Shown: positions 1-13,096 of the stretch, piece by piece | Position numbering within the stretch: position 1 is the stretch's first letter | Layout of the letters: each line of letters opens with the position of its first letter | Assembly (NCBI GenBank): GCA_947034885.2 | Contig: OX344749.2 | Location: 34,343,182-34,407,181 of the forward strand | From: Thuidium tamariscinum | Taxonomy: Eukaryota; Streptophyta; Bryopsida; Hypnales; Thuidiaceae | DNA: 64,000 bases | Reading direction: 5' to 3' | The notes under the pieces: generated by a model | Told to the model about the DNA's origin: nothing | The model's input: the letters and a program-made list of their open reading frames with translations, nothing else | Databases searched by the model: none | Made by a program: the position numbers and the translations under genes

Positions 1-2189
1 CACCAAGAGTACACCACAGATTTATTAAGGTTCTACGAGCAATAAAGATCGGAACTAGTTCTACGGCAAACACTTCGTCCACCTTCAAAGAGACAGAGTT
101 CCTTAAAAATGTAAATAGCTGCAGAACAGGGAGGATGCAAGCTAGAGTAAGCAGCAATAGTCAATGTACTAAGCAGTATAACAAAGACAATAGAAAGCTT
201 ACAAGTTCCCATCCTTGAAGAACCCCTTTGACAGAGCTGCCTTTGCTCTTTGTTGCTTTTCCTTCTTCCAACAAAAACGTTCTACATTCACGACATAAAG
301 CGGGTCATGTTCGTCCTGAATTTGTTTCCAATGAGCAAAACTTGTAAGAATTGGAAATCGTTTGGCATTGTTGCCACCCATTGCAGTAAATTCCAATGCA
401 CCTTATTGCAAATAACAGTTGTGCTATAAAAGTACACATATCTCGTCAATTTTAGTGCTGCAGCTCTCGATACTTACCGTACGCCACTATGAACTGCACG
501 GTGGTTAGGGTGTCCAGAGATACCGTAATCGTCGAAAGTCAAGATCTGACACCAAAGCACAAATACATTCCTTTCAGGAAACTCCACGTCGGAGGCATCC
601 AACAGAAGCAACGTTGGGGGTTTAACCTCCTGGAGTTCATGTCCAAGAAATTGGGCAGAATAACGGATACCAGGAAAGCACGATCTCAAAGTTCCAAGAG
701 TCAATGTCAAGGAATGTGCAGCATATAACCAAATACGCATTGCAAACAAATAAGAAATGAAACGTGAGGACAAAGACCATGAATAAATGCTAAGAAAGAC
801 TCAGTCCTGAGCGGACTATTAGGAAGATACAACTAGCAAACTATAGGAAAAGAGCTTACGACTTGTATGCTGTGATCTGCTACGGTTTGCCTTAAGAGTT
901 TCACAATCAATGACTGATCCCATAGACTTGAGAAACCATCCTGCGTCGGAAAATGAGAATTCTTCTTAACAACATCGCAGTCACAGATAGTCGCGACCAT
1001 TTATAACGAGGAAATCCAGGTTTGCTATGCGTGCTAAAACTTGCCTTTACATAGACAAACGAGAAACATCAATGGATTAAACGACAGAGCAGAAGAAGAA
1101 ACGTACTTGAAGGGCTGGATGATCAACAACATCCACATTTTCTGTTGGAATCTGCCCCCACATCTCAAACTTTTCAGGAGCACAACATAAACTAGGTCGG
1201 CGAAAAATATCAAAGAAACTACGTGCACGAGATGACAATACTTTGCAACATTTAGACCATTACAAGTACTACTAACTGCTTTACCACAAACTCACAAGGA
1301 GATACAGATGTATATCCACGTACCACAATGGACCTAGCAGTCGGCCAACTCAAAAGCTTCAGAACAACAGTGAATCTACTCTTTCACAAGCAGAGTACTT
1401 GTTAATTTTTGAATTCACTAAGTCACAATTTCTTATGGTGTTTCCATTTCAATCCAAAATGGCGCAATGCCAGATCGTTTGTTTACGAGATGCACCTTGA
1501 GGACAGAACATGCGATTGCCATCTCTAACTTGCGCACAGTACCAAGTCCATCAGCGTTACCTGCAATACAAATCAAAGCATTCAAATGTAATAATTATAT
1601 TAATAAGACTCCATATGTGGTCGTACCACAACGGTAGAATGCGTAACTTAAGATGGAGAAATACCTGTTGAGTAACACAGTGCGCGGATATTGTAGAGGT
1701 CAAGCTGAGCAAGCGACAACAGAGTCGGTCCAAAAAACCTGCGTGAGAAGCACCTGACATTTTAGCTTTCAAGAGCTGCGAAAAACCCTAATTGTTGACT
1801 GTGAAAATGAAATTGGAAGTTACAAAACAGAGCTTAATTTCACTCACATGGATTCGTCATCCGGGTGTGCCACTACCAACAGGACATTGATCTTTCCTCC
1901 ATTCGAAAAATCTGAAAGGCAGGATAGCAGATCAGACACTAGGCGAATGTGATTCAAATCTAGGTCTAATCATAAGCTATTCAAATTCTCTGAAAACCTA
2001 CGCAATCGCATATACACACGAAGTAAAGAGACCGCCTCACAAGGTAGAAAAATCGGATTCAGGACATATGATTGTAGACCCACTTTGAACAGAAGGCAGC
2101 GGGCGTGGTTGCAATGCCCGAGAATGCTGTACGAAGTAAAGGAAAGGTATAAACAACGCAATCCCTAATGCAATCCCCGCCAGCAACAT
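1..2189 (-). CDS. PIGL: N-acetylglucosaminyl-phosphatidylinositol de-N-acetylase (PIG-L), 3' end beyond the window
   Basis: PIG-L removes the acetyl group from GlcNAc-PI, the second step of GPI-anchor synthesis at the ER membrane. Exons in coding order: 2189-2084, 1911-1848, 1738-1665, 1560-1496, 1169-1107, 940-860, 545-478; all junctions are GT-AG and the phases agree. The ATG at 2189 opens a hydrophobic N-terminal anchor (MLLAGIALGIALFIPFLYF). The metal-binding motif AHPDDESM spans exons 2 and 3, followed by FFGPT, STGNADGLG with RK, and the second histidine motif GISGHPNHRAVH in exon 7. These are the family hallmarks. A further exon at 101-1 (acceptor tttaag; reads VFAVELVP) keeps phase and is a plausible continuation, but it is less certain and the C-terminus is missing. 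It is divergent from TRAPPC2L. No stop or frameshift was seen in exons 1-7. Confidence 0.88.
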
Positions 2190-2698
2190 TGTGTGCAGCA
2201 GTGCTGTGATCGCCTTACAGCAATGCAATCAACAGACCTCGACCAAACGTGGGAATCTCACGCCCAAGGCAAGCCATGCCACCAAACCCCAGCTCCTGAG
2301 TGAACACGTGGCACATTATTATTGAGATTTCTCATTAAAAAAATGAGGTGGCCGGTCCACGTCACACTAAGTAGGAACTCAGACTTGACCCTGTTTTTGG
2401 AACTCTTTGTAAAGTCAGGTCGGACGCGAGCCTCTTGTTGGAGAGATTGAGAATTGGTGTGGCAAGACTCCAGTCGAGTGATTGCAAGTGCAGATTGTGC
2501 ATTCCACGCTTCAGTTTTCGATTGTGATTGTTCCTGGGATTTTCGTCTCAGGAAGTAGGAAATTGGAAGAGCTAGGGTTTGCAAGATTACGATGACGATG
2601 CTCGGAATCTAGTGCACTGACGAATTTATCGGCGGAGAGTTCAAAGCTTTCTCTTAGAGGATTTTTTCGCTCCGTGTTGAGATCGAAGCTCAAGCGCC
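2190..2698. promoter_or_regulatory. Shared divergent promoter region between PIGL and TRAPPC2L
   Basis: These 509 bp lie between two start codons that point away from each other, so both 5' leaders and both promoters must lie here or overlap the first exons. No clear TATA box was identified. A bidirectional promoter is inference from the geometry only. Confidence 0.5.
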
Positions 2699-3984
2699 AT
2701 GATTGTGTGTGTAGCGGTCGTGGGACACAACGTACGACCTCAATTGTTCTCTTGTCAGTGTTTTCTTCTGTATCAGATATTAGGTTACTGTTGCGTGACT
2801 TCCTGTAGAACATGTTTGTACTTTTGTTTGGAGACAGCTTGTTTGAAATCCTTACCTGAAGTGAATCAACATTTTCCCTCGTGATCTTTGTTGTTGAGGT
2901 AGATTGGTTTGGGGAGAGGAGATTGATCTTTCCTGTGGGACTGCAGAACAATCCTCTGTACCTGCAAAGCTTCATCGACGATGATAACACCCTACAATTC
3001 CACTACATCGTGCACTGCTCTTTGGATGTAATCGAAGAGAAAGGTATGTGGATTCCGACATCCTAGGGTTAGCATGCATTCTGTTTCTGCAAATATGATC
3101 GGTCTGGCCACTGTGGCTGTTCATGTTATTTATTGTTGAACATATCAATTGTTCGCGCCCCATGATTTGAGGATTCACCGTGACAATGTCTCTTTCTCGG
3201 TTTTCTGGCAGTCAGCAACTCAAAAAGATCGGGTTTGAATGTGAATGAGACATTCTTGGGTCTCCTGTACCCGACAGAAGACTATAAAGTGTAAGTTTGA
3301 TCTCCAGTGGGCTTTTAAAAAGTTAATACCATCTTAATTCTAGAAGATTTGATAAGCAATCTTTGGTCTGAACAATTTTGCGATACAGGTTCGGGTACAT
3401 GAGTAACACAAAAATCAAGTTTGTCCTGGTGACTACTGATCAAGATTCGAAGGATGCTGATGTCCGCAATGTACGTCTCAAGCATCATTGTTTATTTCAT
3501 GTCCTGTGTGTTTATATCCATTGTGTGCTTCAACCATCTGAATCTTTTCCCCGTAAAGGCCTAAATTGGGCCTCGCTTCTTTGGGGGAGCTTATCGACGT
3601 TCTATCTTGTTCAATTTTATATATTTATTGACAAATTGACAACCATATGCAATTTTCTTCACCAATTCGACTGATAAAAAAGTTAACCTCATCTTCTTTC
3701 TATTATTGTCACAATATGATCAATCGAATTGTTTACATCCTTGGTCATTCGGGGTAATAAGCGTCCCATCATGTTTTATGAGGCACAGGTATCTATTGCT
3801 CTCATGTGCATGACTAACGTTAGGATTGTCGTTGACTGTCCAGTTTTTCCGTCGCCTTCATGCGGCATATGTAGATGCAGCATCCAACCCCTTCCACGTA
3901 CCAGGGAAGAAAATCACTTCAGCAGTCTTTGCCGGGCGAGTTAGCAACATCGTGAAGTCGTTTGGCATTAGTGCTCCGGCGTAA
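2699..3984 (+). CDS. TRAPPC2L: Trafficking protein particle complex subunit 2-like protein (longin-fold, TRAPP)
   Basis: This is a small TRAPP subunit of the sedlin/longin fold that acts in ER-Golgi and Golgi vesicle tethering. Exons: 2699-2731, 2947-3043, 3212-3290, 3389-3470, 3844-3984, all GT-AG and phase-consistent, giving 143 residues; plant homologues are about 140. Conserved blocks are MIVCVAVVGH, NNPLYLQSF, HYIVHCSLDVIEEK, NETFLGLLYPTEDYKV, KFVLVTTD, DVRNFFRRFHAAYVDA and NPFHVPGKKI. The first exon is only 11 codons, so a reading-frame search would miss the true start and place it in exon 2. The residue before NNP is Asn where flowering plants usually have Gln. The protein ends GISAPA, with no extension. 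It looks intact and functional. Confidence 0.93.
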
Positions 3985-5018
3985 AAGGCTCTTTCAATTT
4001 GATTCTCAATTTCTCAATCTCTCACTGCTCAGTTTTGAATCTGCGTTTCTGCTACAAATGCAAGGGCATGTATACAAGAAACCAGTCCATTTGTAATGCT
4101 TTTTCAGTCCTGAAAATTTTCATTCCAACCAATATCTGAGCTCCTTTGATTTACAACTTGTGTCGTGTACAATCATTTTCCAGACATACACCTGTGAGTC
4201 TTTGCCTTGCACAAGAAGAGTCGATGCACCACAGGGAGTCGAATTCCCAACCAGTTCTATGTGAAGTAAGTTAGTTGAACCGCAAATGATTCTTCTTTCA
4301 GTGTTGATTGATATCCTTGCCGTTTGTGTGTGTGCCAGCCATCACAGCAGGACAGACCGTCACCTAACTTACCTTCCGTTGGACTCACCAGATGTCCAGA
4401 ACGTCACTCCATGTAGCTCATCTGAAAGCATTCCATTTCTGTCAGGGGGTCTGTAACTGTGCAGAAGTGACCGGCCTACCTCTAAGGCTACCAGCAGAGT
4501 CTGATGTTTTACAGACTCTGCAGCTGAAGGTGTACAGCAAGTGTGGCACATCTGCTCAGCACTTGTGCAGGATTGCCTGGTGCTTTGCAATCTGACTGCT
4601 GCCGTTGGAAATCTGAGCACAGACACTAAGGTACTGTAAAGCTCGTACTGGCAAGGGTGTTCACATGACTTTCCAAGGATCCCAGCCCTTGCCATCTTCA
4701 TGCTTTGCTCATGTTGGGTCTTCGTCATATAAGTTAAGACTTGGAATGTGGTGATTCTCTTGGCCGCAACTTGGAATTGCACTCGAACTCATTTTAAGTA
4801 CACTCCACTCTCTCTAATGACACTGTTTTTGCCTCGCCTTGTCTTGGGAAAACAAATGGGCTCCTTGCACATGTGTTCAGAACTTGACATGTGGAAGAGC
4901 ACAGAATGTACTCTGAATGCGCAATTAACATCAAAAGAATGTGCAATTACCGAGTTTGTCATGGAAGTGTGGATGTTCACAGGATATTCAATGAACGTCC
5001 GCCCACTAAATGTGTCAT
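3985..5018. other. Region downstream of TRAPPC2L, no gene recognised
   Basis: This stretch should hold the TRAPPC2L 3' UTR. The rest contains only scattered short open frames on both strands without family similarity. Confidence 0.5.
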
Positions 5019-5020
5019 TA

Positions 5021-5443
5021 AGGTAGAACCACCTATTCCCGATCAAGGACCCATATCCAATCTATAGGATGTGGCTATTTCCAACTAAGGCTAGAAGAGA
5101 TTTTCAATCAAAGCTTGGAATGTACATTTTCCCCATTTTCAAGATTGGGACTAATAAGGTCATGACACATGTTCCAAAGTGTCATAAAGTGTGTGGAAAG
5201 TACCGATTGGAAAAGTAGTCTTGGCTATGATCTAAATTAGAAGACACTAGATATTGGCTATGGGTTCAAAGCACTTTTTGGCTTCTAAAAATCATAATAA
5301 TTTCAGTTTTGGAAATAAAATTATGAAAAATTTGCAATCTCCATCTTTCTTATCTTGCTACATGAGAAAAATTTGCTTACCCTCATATTCCTCATGATCT
5401 GTTCTAGAATTGCTTAAGTGATCGGGTATAGGTGGTTCTACCT
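5021..5443. mobile_element. TA-flanked MITE (copy 1 of the AGGTAGAACC family)
   Basis: The ends are inverted repeats: AGGTAGAACCACCTATTCCC on the left and its near-perfect complement ending GGTGGTTCTACCT on the right, each flanked by TA (5019-5020 and 5444-5445). The 423 bp element has no coding capacity. A diverged second copy lies at 21849-22261. The TA duplication points to Tc1/mariner-type mobilisation. Confidence 0.85.
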
Positions 5444-5935
5444 TAGAGACGGGGGGGTCCACCTCCTACTCAAAGGACGGGCCTGTGACCACGTTTCCAC
5501 ATTCAAAGTTCCTCGTCATTTTGCGACTTCAAATTAACTACTAGTAGTGGCATAAATAGTGGAAATATTGAAAGAAGAAATTCTTTTCCAATTCTTTTGC
5601 TCATGAAATTTTTGAAATTCAATATCTTTTATGCATGAAGGAGTAAAAAGGGCTTTGCTACAATGTCAAAGGTTGTGTTCTTCATACAAACAAAAACAAA
5701 AAGTTTTGTGTACAATGGAATGCAAGGGTTTTGAGTTGTGGTGTTTGGACATGTGATAAGAATGATATGGTCTATAGGAAATAAAAGATAATGTAGTTCA
5801 ATTTTTTTATTCATAAACATCTCAAATATTTATATGAATTTCAAGTTCTTCTAAGAAATTCATATAAATATTTGAATAATAGTGTAAAAAAATTCATATG
5901 AAAATAAAATATGCTTCAAAACATGAATTTTCTAC

Positions 5936-5939
<4 letters not shown>

Positions 5940-5969
<30 letters not shown>
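5940..5969. repeat. (TA)n microsatellite
   Basis: About fourteen uninterrupted TA dinucleotides. Confidence 0.95.
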
Positions 5970-5972
<3 letters not shown>

Positions 5973-8094
5973 TATACTATACAATTCATAGTACTAATTA
6001 ATTTATCAAATTTTTCTAAAACTAAAAAATCAAGACTTCATGATTATAGCTCTAAAGTTCAAGCTGTAATTAAATAATCAATTTCAAGAATTTTCTAAAT
6101 GACTTTTTGACAATTAAGGTTTTCAATTAATTATGCTACTTTGATACTTTCTTGCACATAAATGTGCTTGAAATTTTATATTCCACCCCTACTAAAGTAA
6201 AAAATACTTTGTCTAGTATACATGGAATTAACTATGGAAAATTTTGACCATTAGATTTTTAGATTATAACAATTTTGGATGATCAACTTCATAGGCCAAA
6301 AATGTAAATTTTGGAGGGAAAAAATTATGAAAGATGAATAATGTTTTTTTACCCCCCAAAAAAAATATCTTGGAATCTAAGGCAAATGTAGTATTTTTTA
6401 ATTTAAAAGTTTGAAAAGTAAATAACTCTCTTGTATTTGTATACATTTTCAAATGTAAAGAAAAGAAAATCAAAACTAACCAAATTCAATCCTACAAAAA
6501 AATTTAAAACTTAGATATGTGGAAATTTTTTTAATTTAGTAATTGATATTGTTATTGTATTCTTTGGAACATCTTAAAAAAATTTGGAATCATTCTAACT
6601 GTTTTGTGTTTATGATTACAATAGATTAAACTTTTTATTTTATAAATTGCTAAAATAAAATTTTGAAAAAAAATCCTCCAAATCTTGTTTGTTTGTATCA
6701 TGTAAAGACTAGAAATGACCCCCCCATTTTGGAAAAGAATATTGGAAAAGAACATTGGAAAAACATTATATTTGTTCCCTTTTTTGTTTAGACTACATTT
6801 CCTAAATAAATTTTTAAATATTTCTCACATTCAAATTTTGAAAATAAAAGAATGCAACAAGTATGTAAACTTGTTAATCAACAAGATCCTAGTTTACAAA
6901 ATATTGAGAATTTATTTCACCCTATAGAGAATTTGCCATTGAAAATTTGAAAAAGATACATTATGTACCCTTGGTCTTTGAGGGGTTACACCTATAGAAC
7001 CAATCAATCAACCATTTTGTACACACTACCTAATTTTTGACAACACTTTTAAAGGGGGAAAAAACAAAAACAAAAACAAAACTCTTTTTTCAAATTTTGC
7101 AAACTAAATCAAGGCATTTTTGTATTTATATAAAAAATAAGACTATTGCAACTAAGAAAAAAGTGTGAAGGAAAATAGGACAAAAAGTTTACCATTTGCC
7201 AAGTGTTGTGAAGTTTATTTTTTAGAGAGAGGATTAGTATTCTCACTATGAGATTTTATGATTTTCTTTTAAAGAAATTATTATTACAATCATAACCAAT
7301 CATTAAAAAAATATTTATATTAAAGATAGAAATTGCAATTTTAGTATATTATTGAAGTTGCAATTTTAGTGAATTATTGAAGTTGAATCTTTAAAACTCA
7401 TTTGAAGCAAATTTTATCCATATTAATATATTCTACTCTTGATGTGTTATTGTATTTAACATTGTCTCTTTTGATGTAAACTTTAAAAAGATATGAAGTT
7501 TATATTTTAGAACACATTTGTGTTTAGCCTCAAACTATTGATTCTTCAAACTACTCTTCATAAGACTCATTGATAGTTTGATCTAAATTCAAAAATGTTC
7601 ATTTTTATGACTAAAATTCATTTCAAGATAATGGAACAAAACTTGTCAAAATATACTATATAGGTGATCCTTGGATTTGTCATTTCTATGCAAGAAAGTT
7701 GAAAATATCTTAAGGAGGAATTTAAATTCAACATTGATCGTTGAAGATAAGTTGAAACAACTTCCTCCAAAAGTTAGATCTAATAACACATTTTTCCATC
7801 CTTGAAAATTCTTTAAAATCATTGAAAGGATACAAAACATCCTCTTATGCTTTTTAAGGTTAAGTAACGTCTTCAAAAGTAGTCATTTCTATGCTCCAAA
7901 GAAGTTTAAGTAAGATAAATGCAATCATAGTTGCTACTAAAAGTAATTGCGTACACATACCACTATGAGAGGTTATGAAAGGTTATAAGAGTCAATATCA
8001 CTAGCAAGTGAAAGAAAATTGCAATATATTATTAAAAATATTGTTTGCATATTTTAATAATAAGTTATATTAGAAGGGATTTTAGGGCAATGGA

Positions 8095-8372
8095 AGATTG
8101 TGAATTTTATTGAATTTAGAGGTTGTAAGAATATGCTACATCAATAGTTTGATGTAGTCAAGATACTACCATGTCGAAAAATTTAAATCTTTTTTAATTG
8201 ATTTTTAGTTTCTTAATACTTTTTAGAATTTTTGGAAGAATTAAAAATATATATTTAATCAAAAATTCAAAACACTTCAACCAATAGGGTTGGTTTGTAG
8301 TTTTTTGACATCACAGGGAACATGTTGGGAAGCACCCCTTGAAACGGGCTTCTCTTGCCTTCAAATCCCTTC
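8095..8372. repeat. Dispersed repeat family E, copy 1
   Basis: This segment aligns by eye with 54775-55050 and 61225-61570. Shared landmarks are a (g/a)tggt(t/c)...ccacatc or ctaccatgtc segment, a run with cttaatacttttt(a/g)gaattttt, and an end resembling cttcccttgccttcaaa. No inverted termini were defined. Confidence 0.6.
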
Positions 8373-9067
8373 GAATGTATATCAAACTTTTGTAGTATGA
8401 CACCAAAAAATGACCCTAGGCTAATAGAATCTCTTGTATTTTGACTATTGAATGAATATTACAAAATTAATATCTACTTTTAGTATTGTTTCTTGGTCTA
8501 AATGTACATGTTGCTTTTTGCCAGTGATGAATTTGTATAACCATGACTTATATAGAAGTGTTTTAACCTTTAAATTAATGGCTTAGGATTTAAAATCATT
8601 TTAATAGCAAATTTGTTTAAAACTTTGGTATAAAGTACAAACCAATTTCTCAAAATGGTATTATCACATTGAAAGTATAATCAAGAATCGATTCAAAGCT
8701 TATTGAATGAAGCATTACAAATACAAGTAGAATTTAACGCAAATTTTACTAAACACTTGCTACACCTACAACTCTCAATTTGTTGACGTCTAGCATACAA
8801 GGAAGAAATAATTGAGTTTATAGCTAGAATATCAACAAGAGAGATGGAGTTAGCAATGCTACAAATTGATGGTGAAAGTAAGATTCATGTTAACCCTAAT
8901 CCTACATGACATGAGCAAATGAATGCGGAACCCAAATTAGATGAATATACAATTTTGCAACCTTCTATTGACAAGGTGGGAAAACTTAATAAAATCTTGA
9001 TTTTAGCTTTTCTTTTCATGATGTAAATTTAGCAAGTGCAAAAATACATGGAACGAAAGCAAATTTT

Positions 9068-9999
9068 AACACTTTAAACCTCTAAAGTCCCAAAGTCCCC
9101 TCGGGGGACACTTGGGATTTCGGGCAGGCTCGTGTGACCTGAAATTTTGACCTGATTTTTTGAAACTTTTTTTTGAAGATGGGGAGTCACATCAGCTTTC
9201 TAAAGATATAATATTTTTTTCAATCAGTGCCTAGGAGCAGAAGTTTTGCCATCCGAAGTCAAAAAAGTAGTTTGGCGGGCAGAAAAAGAAAAACACAAAA
9301 AAATGAAATTTTTTTTTTCAATTTTTTTTCTAAAATATTATGTTTTGTCTACATTTGAAGCTTTGATTCATCCTATTTGGACTAATAATGAAAAAGTTAT
9401 GGACAATCTTGTTTTTCGGGCAATCTAAGCATCTTCTTCAAAAAACAACTTATAGAATTCATTTTTGAATGCAATTTTCAATTTTTTTCAATTTTTCTTT
9501 TTTGACAAGGTTAAGTTTGTTTTCAAGAACAATCCCACCGTTGGGATCATGATTTTTTAATTCCATCTAAGGGCTATTAACAATTTAGTATTTTGTTCAA
9601 CTTTGGACCTACTTCTACTTAACAATTTTTTTATATGTGAAAATCAAGTTTTGACATTCTGAAATTTTTTTCTTCAACTCTCAACTCAAATGTTCAAGAT
9701 AAAAAATTTTAACTTTATGGTGTGTAGTGCAAAAAAATCCACAAATGGCCGTCAAAGTCACCTGAAATTGCAGGCCACAGTTGAAAAAAAACTTTTTTTT
9801 TCAACTTCAAATGCTAATATCTTCCAATCCGTACGGTCAAACTTCATGAAATTCTTACCACATGATTTGGGACAAGTGAAGTACAAGATCCTACGGTTAG
9901 ATTCTAAGAAAAAAGTTTTTTAGGTTTCTTGAGTGATTGCAGCAGAAATGGTAGTTTTCAGTGGTTTCAAAGCCAGAAAATGCCTTGGTAATTTAGGGG
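9068..9999. mobile_element. TTAA-flanked piggyBac-type non-autonomous element (subfamily 1, copy 1)
   Basis: The element is flanked by TTAA at 9064-9067 and 10000-10003. The right terminus reads CCTTGGTAATTTAGGGG|TTAA and the left TTAA|ACCTCTAAAGTCCC, a degraded inverted repeat. The interior aligns throughout with 56577-57485, for example around the shared tgaagctttgattcat. It has no transposase. The terminal GGGG|TTAA matches the large piggyBac element at 32666-37882. Confidence 0.8.
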
Positions 10000-10003
10000 T
10001 TAA

Positions 10004-11456
10004 ATAACATTAATGATTATCCATTTTGTACTTCATAAATTATGATTATTAATCGTCATGAAATTAATAGGGTGACTATGTGATTCATATCTTTTGTGGT
10101 TTTGTTTATTTTGTGTTTGAAAGCTTTTTTGCATTGAGATTAGAGGATATGATTTAGAATTCAAACACTTCTATTTCCAAAAAATAGTTATACTAATATA
10201 TCATTGCCAAAAGGTATTGCACAAAGAAAATTTAGTTTTATTCATTTTTGTAGCACATTTCCAACACAAGTTTAGCACTAGATTGTAACATTTCCCTACC
10301 ATTTCATTTCATTGAATATATTCTCTATAAATAGGACTACCAAATGGATTATTAGTGATGACTAGATTTGAGTTTTTATTGTAAGTATTTATGATATACC
10401 TTATTTCACATGGTTTTAGGATGTTTAAAATCCACAATCATAGGTATAATTTTTTCTAAAGTTAGAAATTTTTATTAAAAAAATTGCCACTTTTAGGAAC
10501 AAATATAATTTTTAGCAAAATTTTTGTTTCTTACTTAACTTTCTTTGCTCCTTGCTCCATATTCTACACATACATATTGGATGGCTTTATTGGAGGAATG
10601 AGACATACCCCCAATTTTCCACCTCCTTCAATCATATTTCAATTCTTCATCCCTATCATTCAAATTTCATTCATTTCTATGCACAATGTTTAATGCAATT
10701 TTTTTAGCCCTTTAGAATTGCATATGGCCATTTGTACATTCATGAAATTATTGTTCAAAGCTATATGAAGTTTATTTTTCCAACATTGATTTTATGCACA
10801 AGTAATGATTACCTTGAATGCCATCATTCTCCTTTCTTTTAATGTCTTTTTGTAGAAAATTTGAATTTAAAAAGTAGAAGCTTGGATGAGCAAAAATTCT
10901 AGTATCCAAAAAAGAACAATAGTGCCAAATTCTACAATCTTTTAATTTAATGAACAATTTCCTTTTCAAATCCTAATTAAATCAACTTAAGAACTAAGTC
11001 ATTCAAACTCTTATCTTGAAATTATGATGAAGTTCGAGTTATTGCACATTTTCAATTAGTGCTCCATCATGCATTCAAGGAGCCTTCATAATTTCATGCA
11101 TTGAGCCCCTTGGATATGAGGGCAAGGGAAGTCTCATATCATATTATCATCTAGTTCTTCTTCAAATAATGATAATCTTTGATAAATGACTCATGAATTC
11201 CTTTTCATGTTTTTTTCCCTTCAAATGGAATTGAAAGAATTTCATTGCAAAAAAAAAAGATGAACCTTGTGACTAGAAATAAAACATCAACTAGTTCAAA
11301 GTTAACAAGGAAAAGTGGAAAAAATCAAATGCATTTAGAAAGTATGAGATGCAAAATTAGTAGGGCTAAAATCAATTAGTGCCCCACTAAATTGAAAGAT
11401 ATTTTATCAACCTACTTCTAACACTTGATGGATTTCAACTTCTATGGGATAATGTT
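10004..11456. other. AT-rich intergenic DNA, no gene recognised
   Basis: Only short spurious reading frames are present, with no recognisable repeat boundary. Confidence 0.5.
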
Positions 11457-11612
11457 CATCGGATTGCACGTTGCAACTCGCCTGCATGAAGCTAGAATCG
11501 ATAGTAATTGCTAGTTAGCCATACAACAATGAATCCGTTCTTGGGCCTTGTATACACTGCCCGTCACACTATGGGAGTTGGCCATGCCCGAAGTTGTTAC
11601 CCCAACCGAATG
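11457..11612 (+). pseudogene. Nuclear fragment of plastid 16S rRNA (3' region)
   Basis: The segment carries small-subunit rRNA landmarks in order: CAACTCGCCTGCATGAAG, a degraded GCTAGTAAT, GAATCCGTTC, GGGCCTTGTATACACTGC, CCGTCACACTATGGGAG and TGGCCATGCCCGAAGT. The last two phrases are typical of plastid/cyanobacterial 16S near the 3' end. Differences from the expected sequence are mostly C-to-T and G-to-A (for example TACACTGC for TACACCGC), as in an old methylated insertion. No rRNA function is expected. Confidence 0.9.
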
Positions 11613-12655
11613 AAGGTCATACTTTGATAATAGCCTCGCGAGTCTAACTATTAAATTAGGAAGTTAAACAACTTAGGTAATTTTAAGGACTAAAGATAAT
11701 AGACTTAATTACATATTAAAAATGCTTGTACAAATTGTATAGTGTATTTAACTCATGTTGTTATAGTGTATTTGAATTCTTGCAAAATCTTACTTAGAAC
11801 TTCAATTTGAACTTGTAGCCCTTTGAAAACCAAACCTAGGGGCCAAAGGCTATACATTCAATGTTCTTTAATGGTTCCAATGATATGAATATGGCCTCAA
11901 CCAAATTATAATTTTCAAATTATAACAAGTTAAATTGATTTTTTTCAAATAATGAATTATTTTTCTTTTAGATTAAATTAGTTGTATGTTGTGTCTTAGT
12001 GTTTGTAATCAATTTATTTATATACCAATCTTGAGTGATCTCTTGTAGGGATATGAAAAAAATCATTTGAAGATGGGTAAAATTTTTGATCCTAAGACTC
12101 TATAGATTTCATGCAAATTTTTCATCACTATTCTCAACTTTTTCTTAGATGAGTAGGGAGGATCCTTAGCTTCTAAGTTCAATTCTTACCAAAGATGCAA
12201 TATAAATTAGTGCACACTATGGATTTTTTTTACATAACATAAATCTAGCAATTTACTTGGTGTCAATTTGAATTTTGAAGAAACTAGCTGATGAGAAATT
12301 GATATTGTATTGTAGGAAATAAATGGATACTTTTTGTGATTTAGAGGTCACAAATGGTGACTATTGAAAAAAAGCCGGTCCATTTGTATGGAAGTTGCAA
12401 ATGGACAAGGTGAATTGACTTGTGGCTTATCCACCTAAAGTCCTTGGCTTTTTCACCATAGATACATACAAAATATTTAAAAAAAAAACCTCCCATATTT
12501 TGTACTTGATTGATCTATTTTCTGCACCACTTCTTGCTAATTTGAGGCCTTTGTGATTGCAAATATGAATCTAAAATTTGTGAATTTGATCATGCATTCC
12601 AAATAAAAAGCTATTGTGGATTTTCCAGGGATTAAAACAGGAATGAGCAAGGAGG
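11613..12655. other. AT-rich intergenic DNA, no gene recognised
   Basis: No coding or structural feature could be supported here. Confidence 0.5.
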
Positions 12656-12659
12656 TTGG

Positions 12660-13096
12660 TTCCCATTAGGGGTTGTCACGGCACTTCCAAAGACCTTTGT
12701 TTTCCATGAGAATGTCCACGTGTTGTGCAGTGGTGGAACGTGAGTGGAAGGCGACGCTAAAATTCCCGTAGAATTTCAAGTGCCATTTCTTCTCCTCCGG
12801 AGGTGAAGAAATGACACTTGCTCCCGACTTTCATCAAGAAACTTTTCTCATGCCACCCCAAAATTTCACCCCACAATGTTTTTTTCACTCCTCCCTTGCA
12901 TGTTTCTAGCAGACTTATCAGAATCCAAGTAACTCATTCTCCGGTTTTGATGCTTCGATGTTGGATGCACCAAAAGGGGGTTTACAGCTCCTCCACCCTA
13001 AACCAATTTCCATTGGCTCCCTATTTATCTCACCAACTTCCCATTCCCTGAGAAAGTCAGTTTCTTTGAAGAGCTGTGACAACCCCTATTGGTGGG
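12660..13096. mobile_element. TIR element upstream of AHL
   Basis: The left end TTCCCATTAGGGGTTGTCAC and the right end GTGACAACCCCTATTGGTGG (positions 13077-13096) are inverted repeats of each other with a small internal gap. The element is about 437 bp with no coding capacity recognised. The target duplication is not clear. Confidence 0.65.

Larger units (their letters stand above)
5446..9063. other. AT-rich intergenic DNA, no gene recognised
   Basis: Very AT-rich DNA with many homopolymer runs. No coding exon, RNA gene or complete transposon could be supported, apart from the TA microsatellite and a dispersed repeat copy listed separately. Confidence 0.5.

Noticed and set aside
199..396. 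Minus-strand open frame of 65 codons at the 3' side of PIGL
   Set aside because: It falls in the predicted intron between PIGL exon 7 and the candidate exon at 101-1, does not join in phase, and shows no family similarity.
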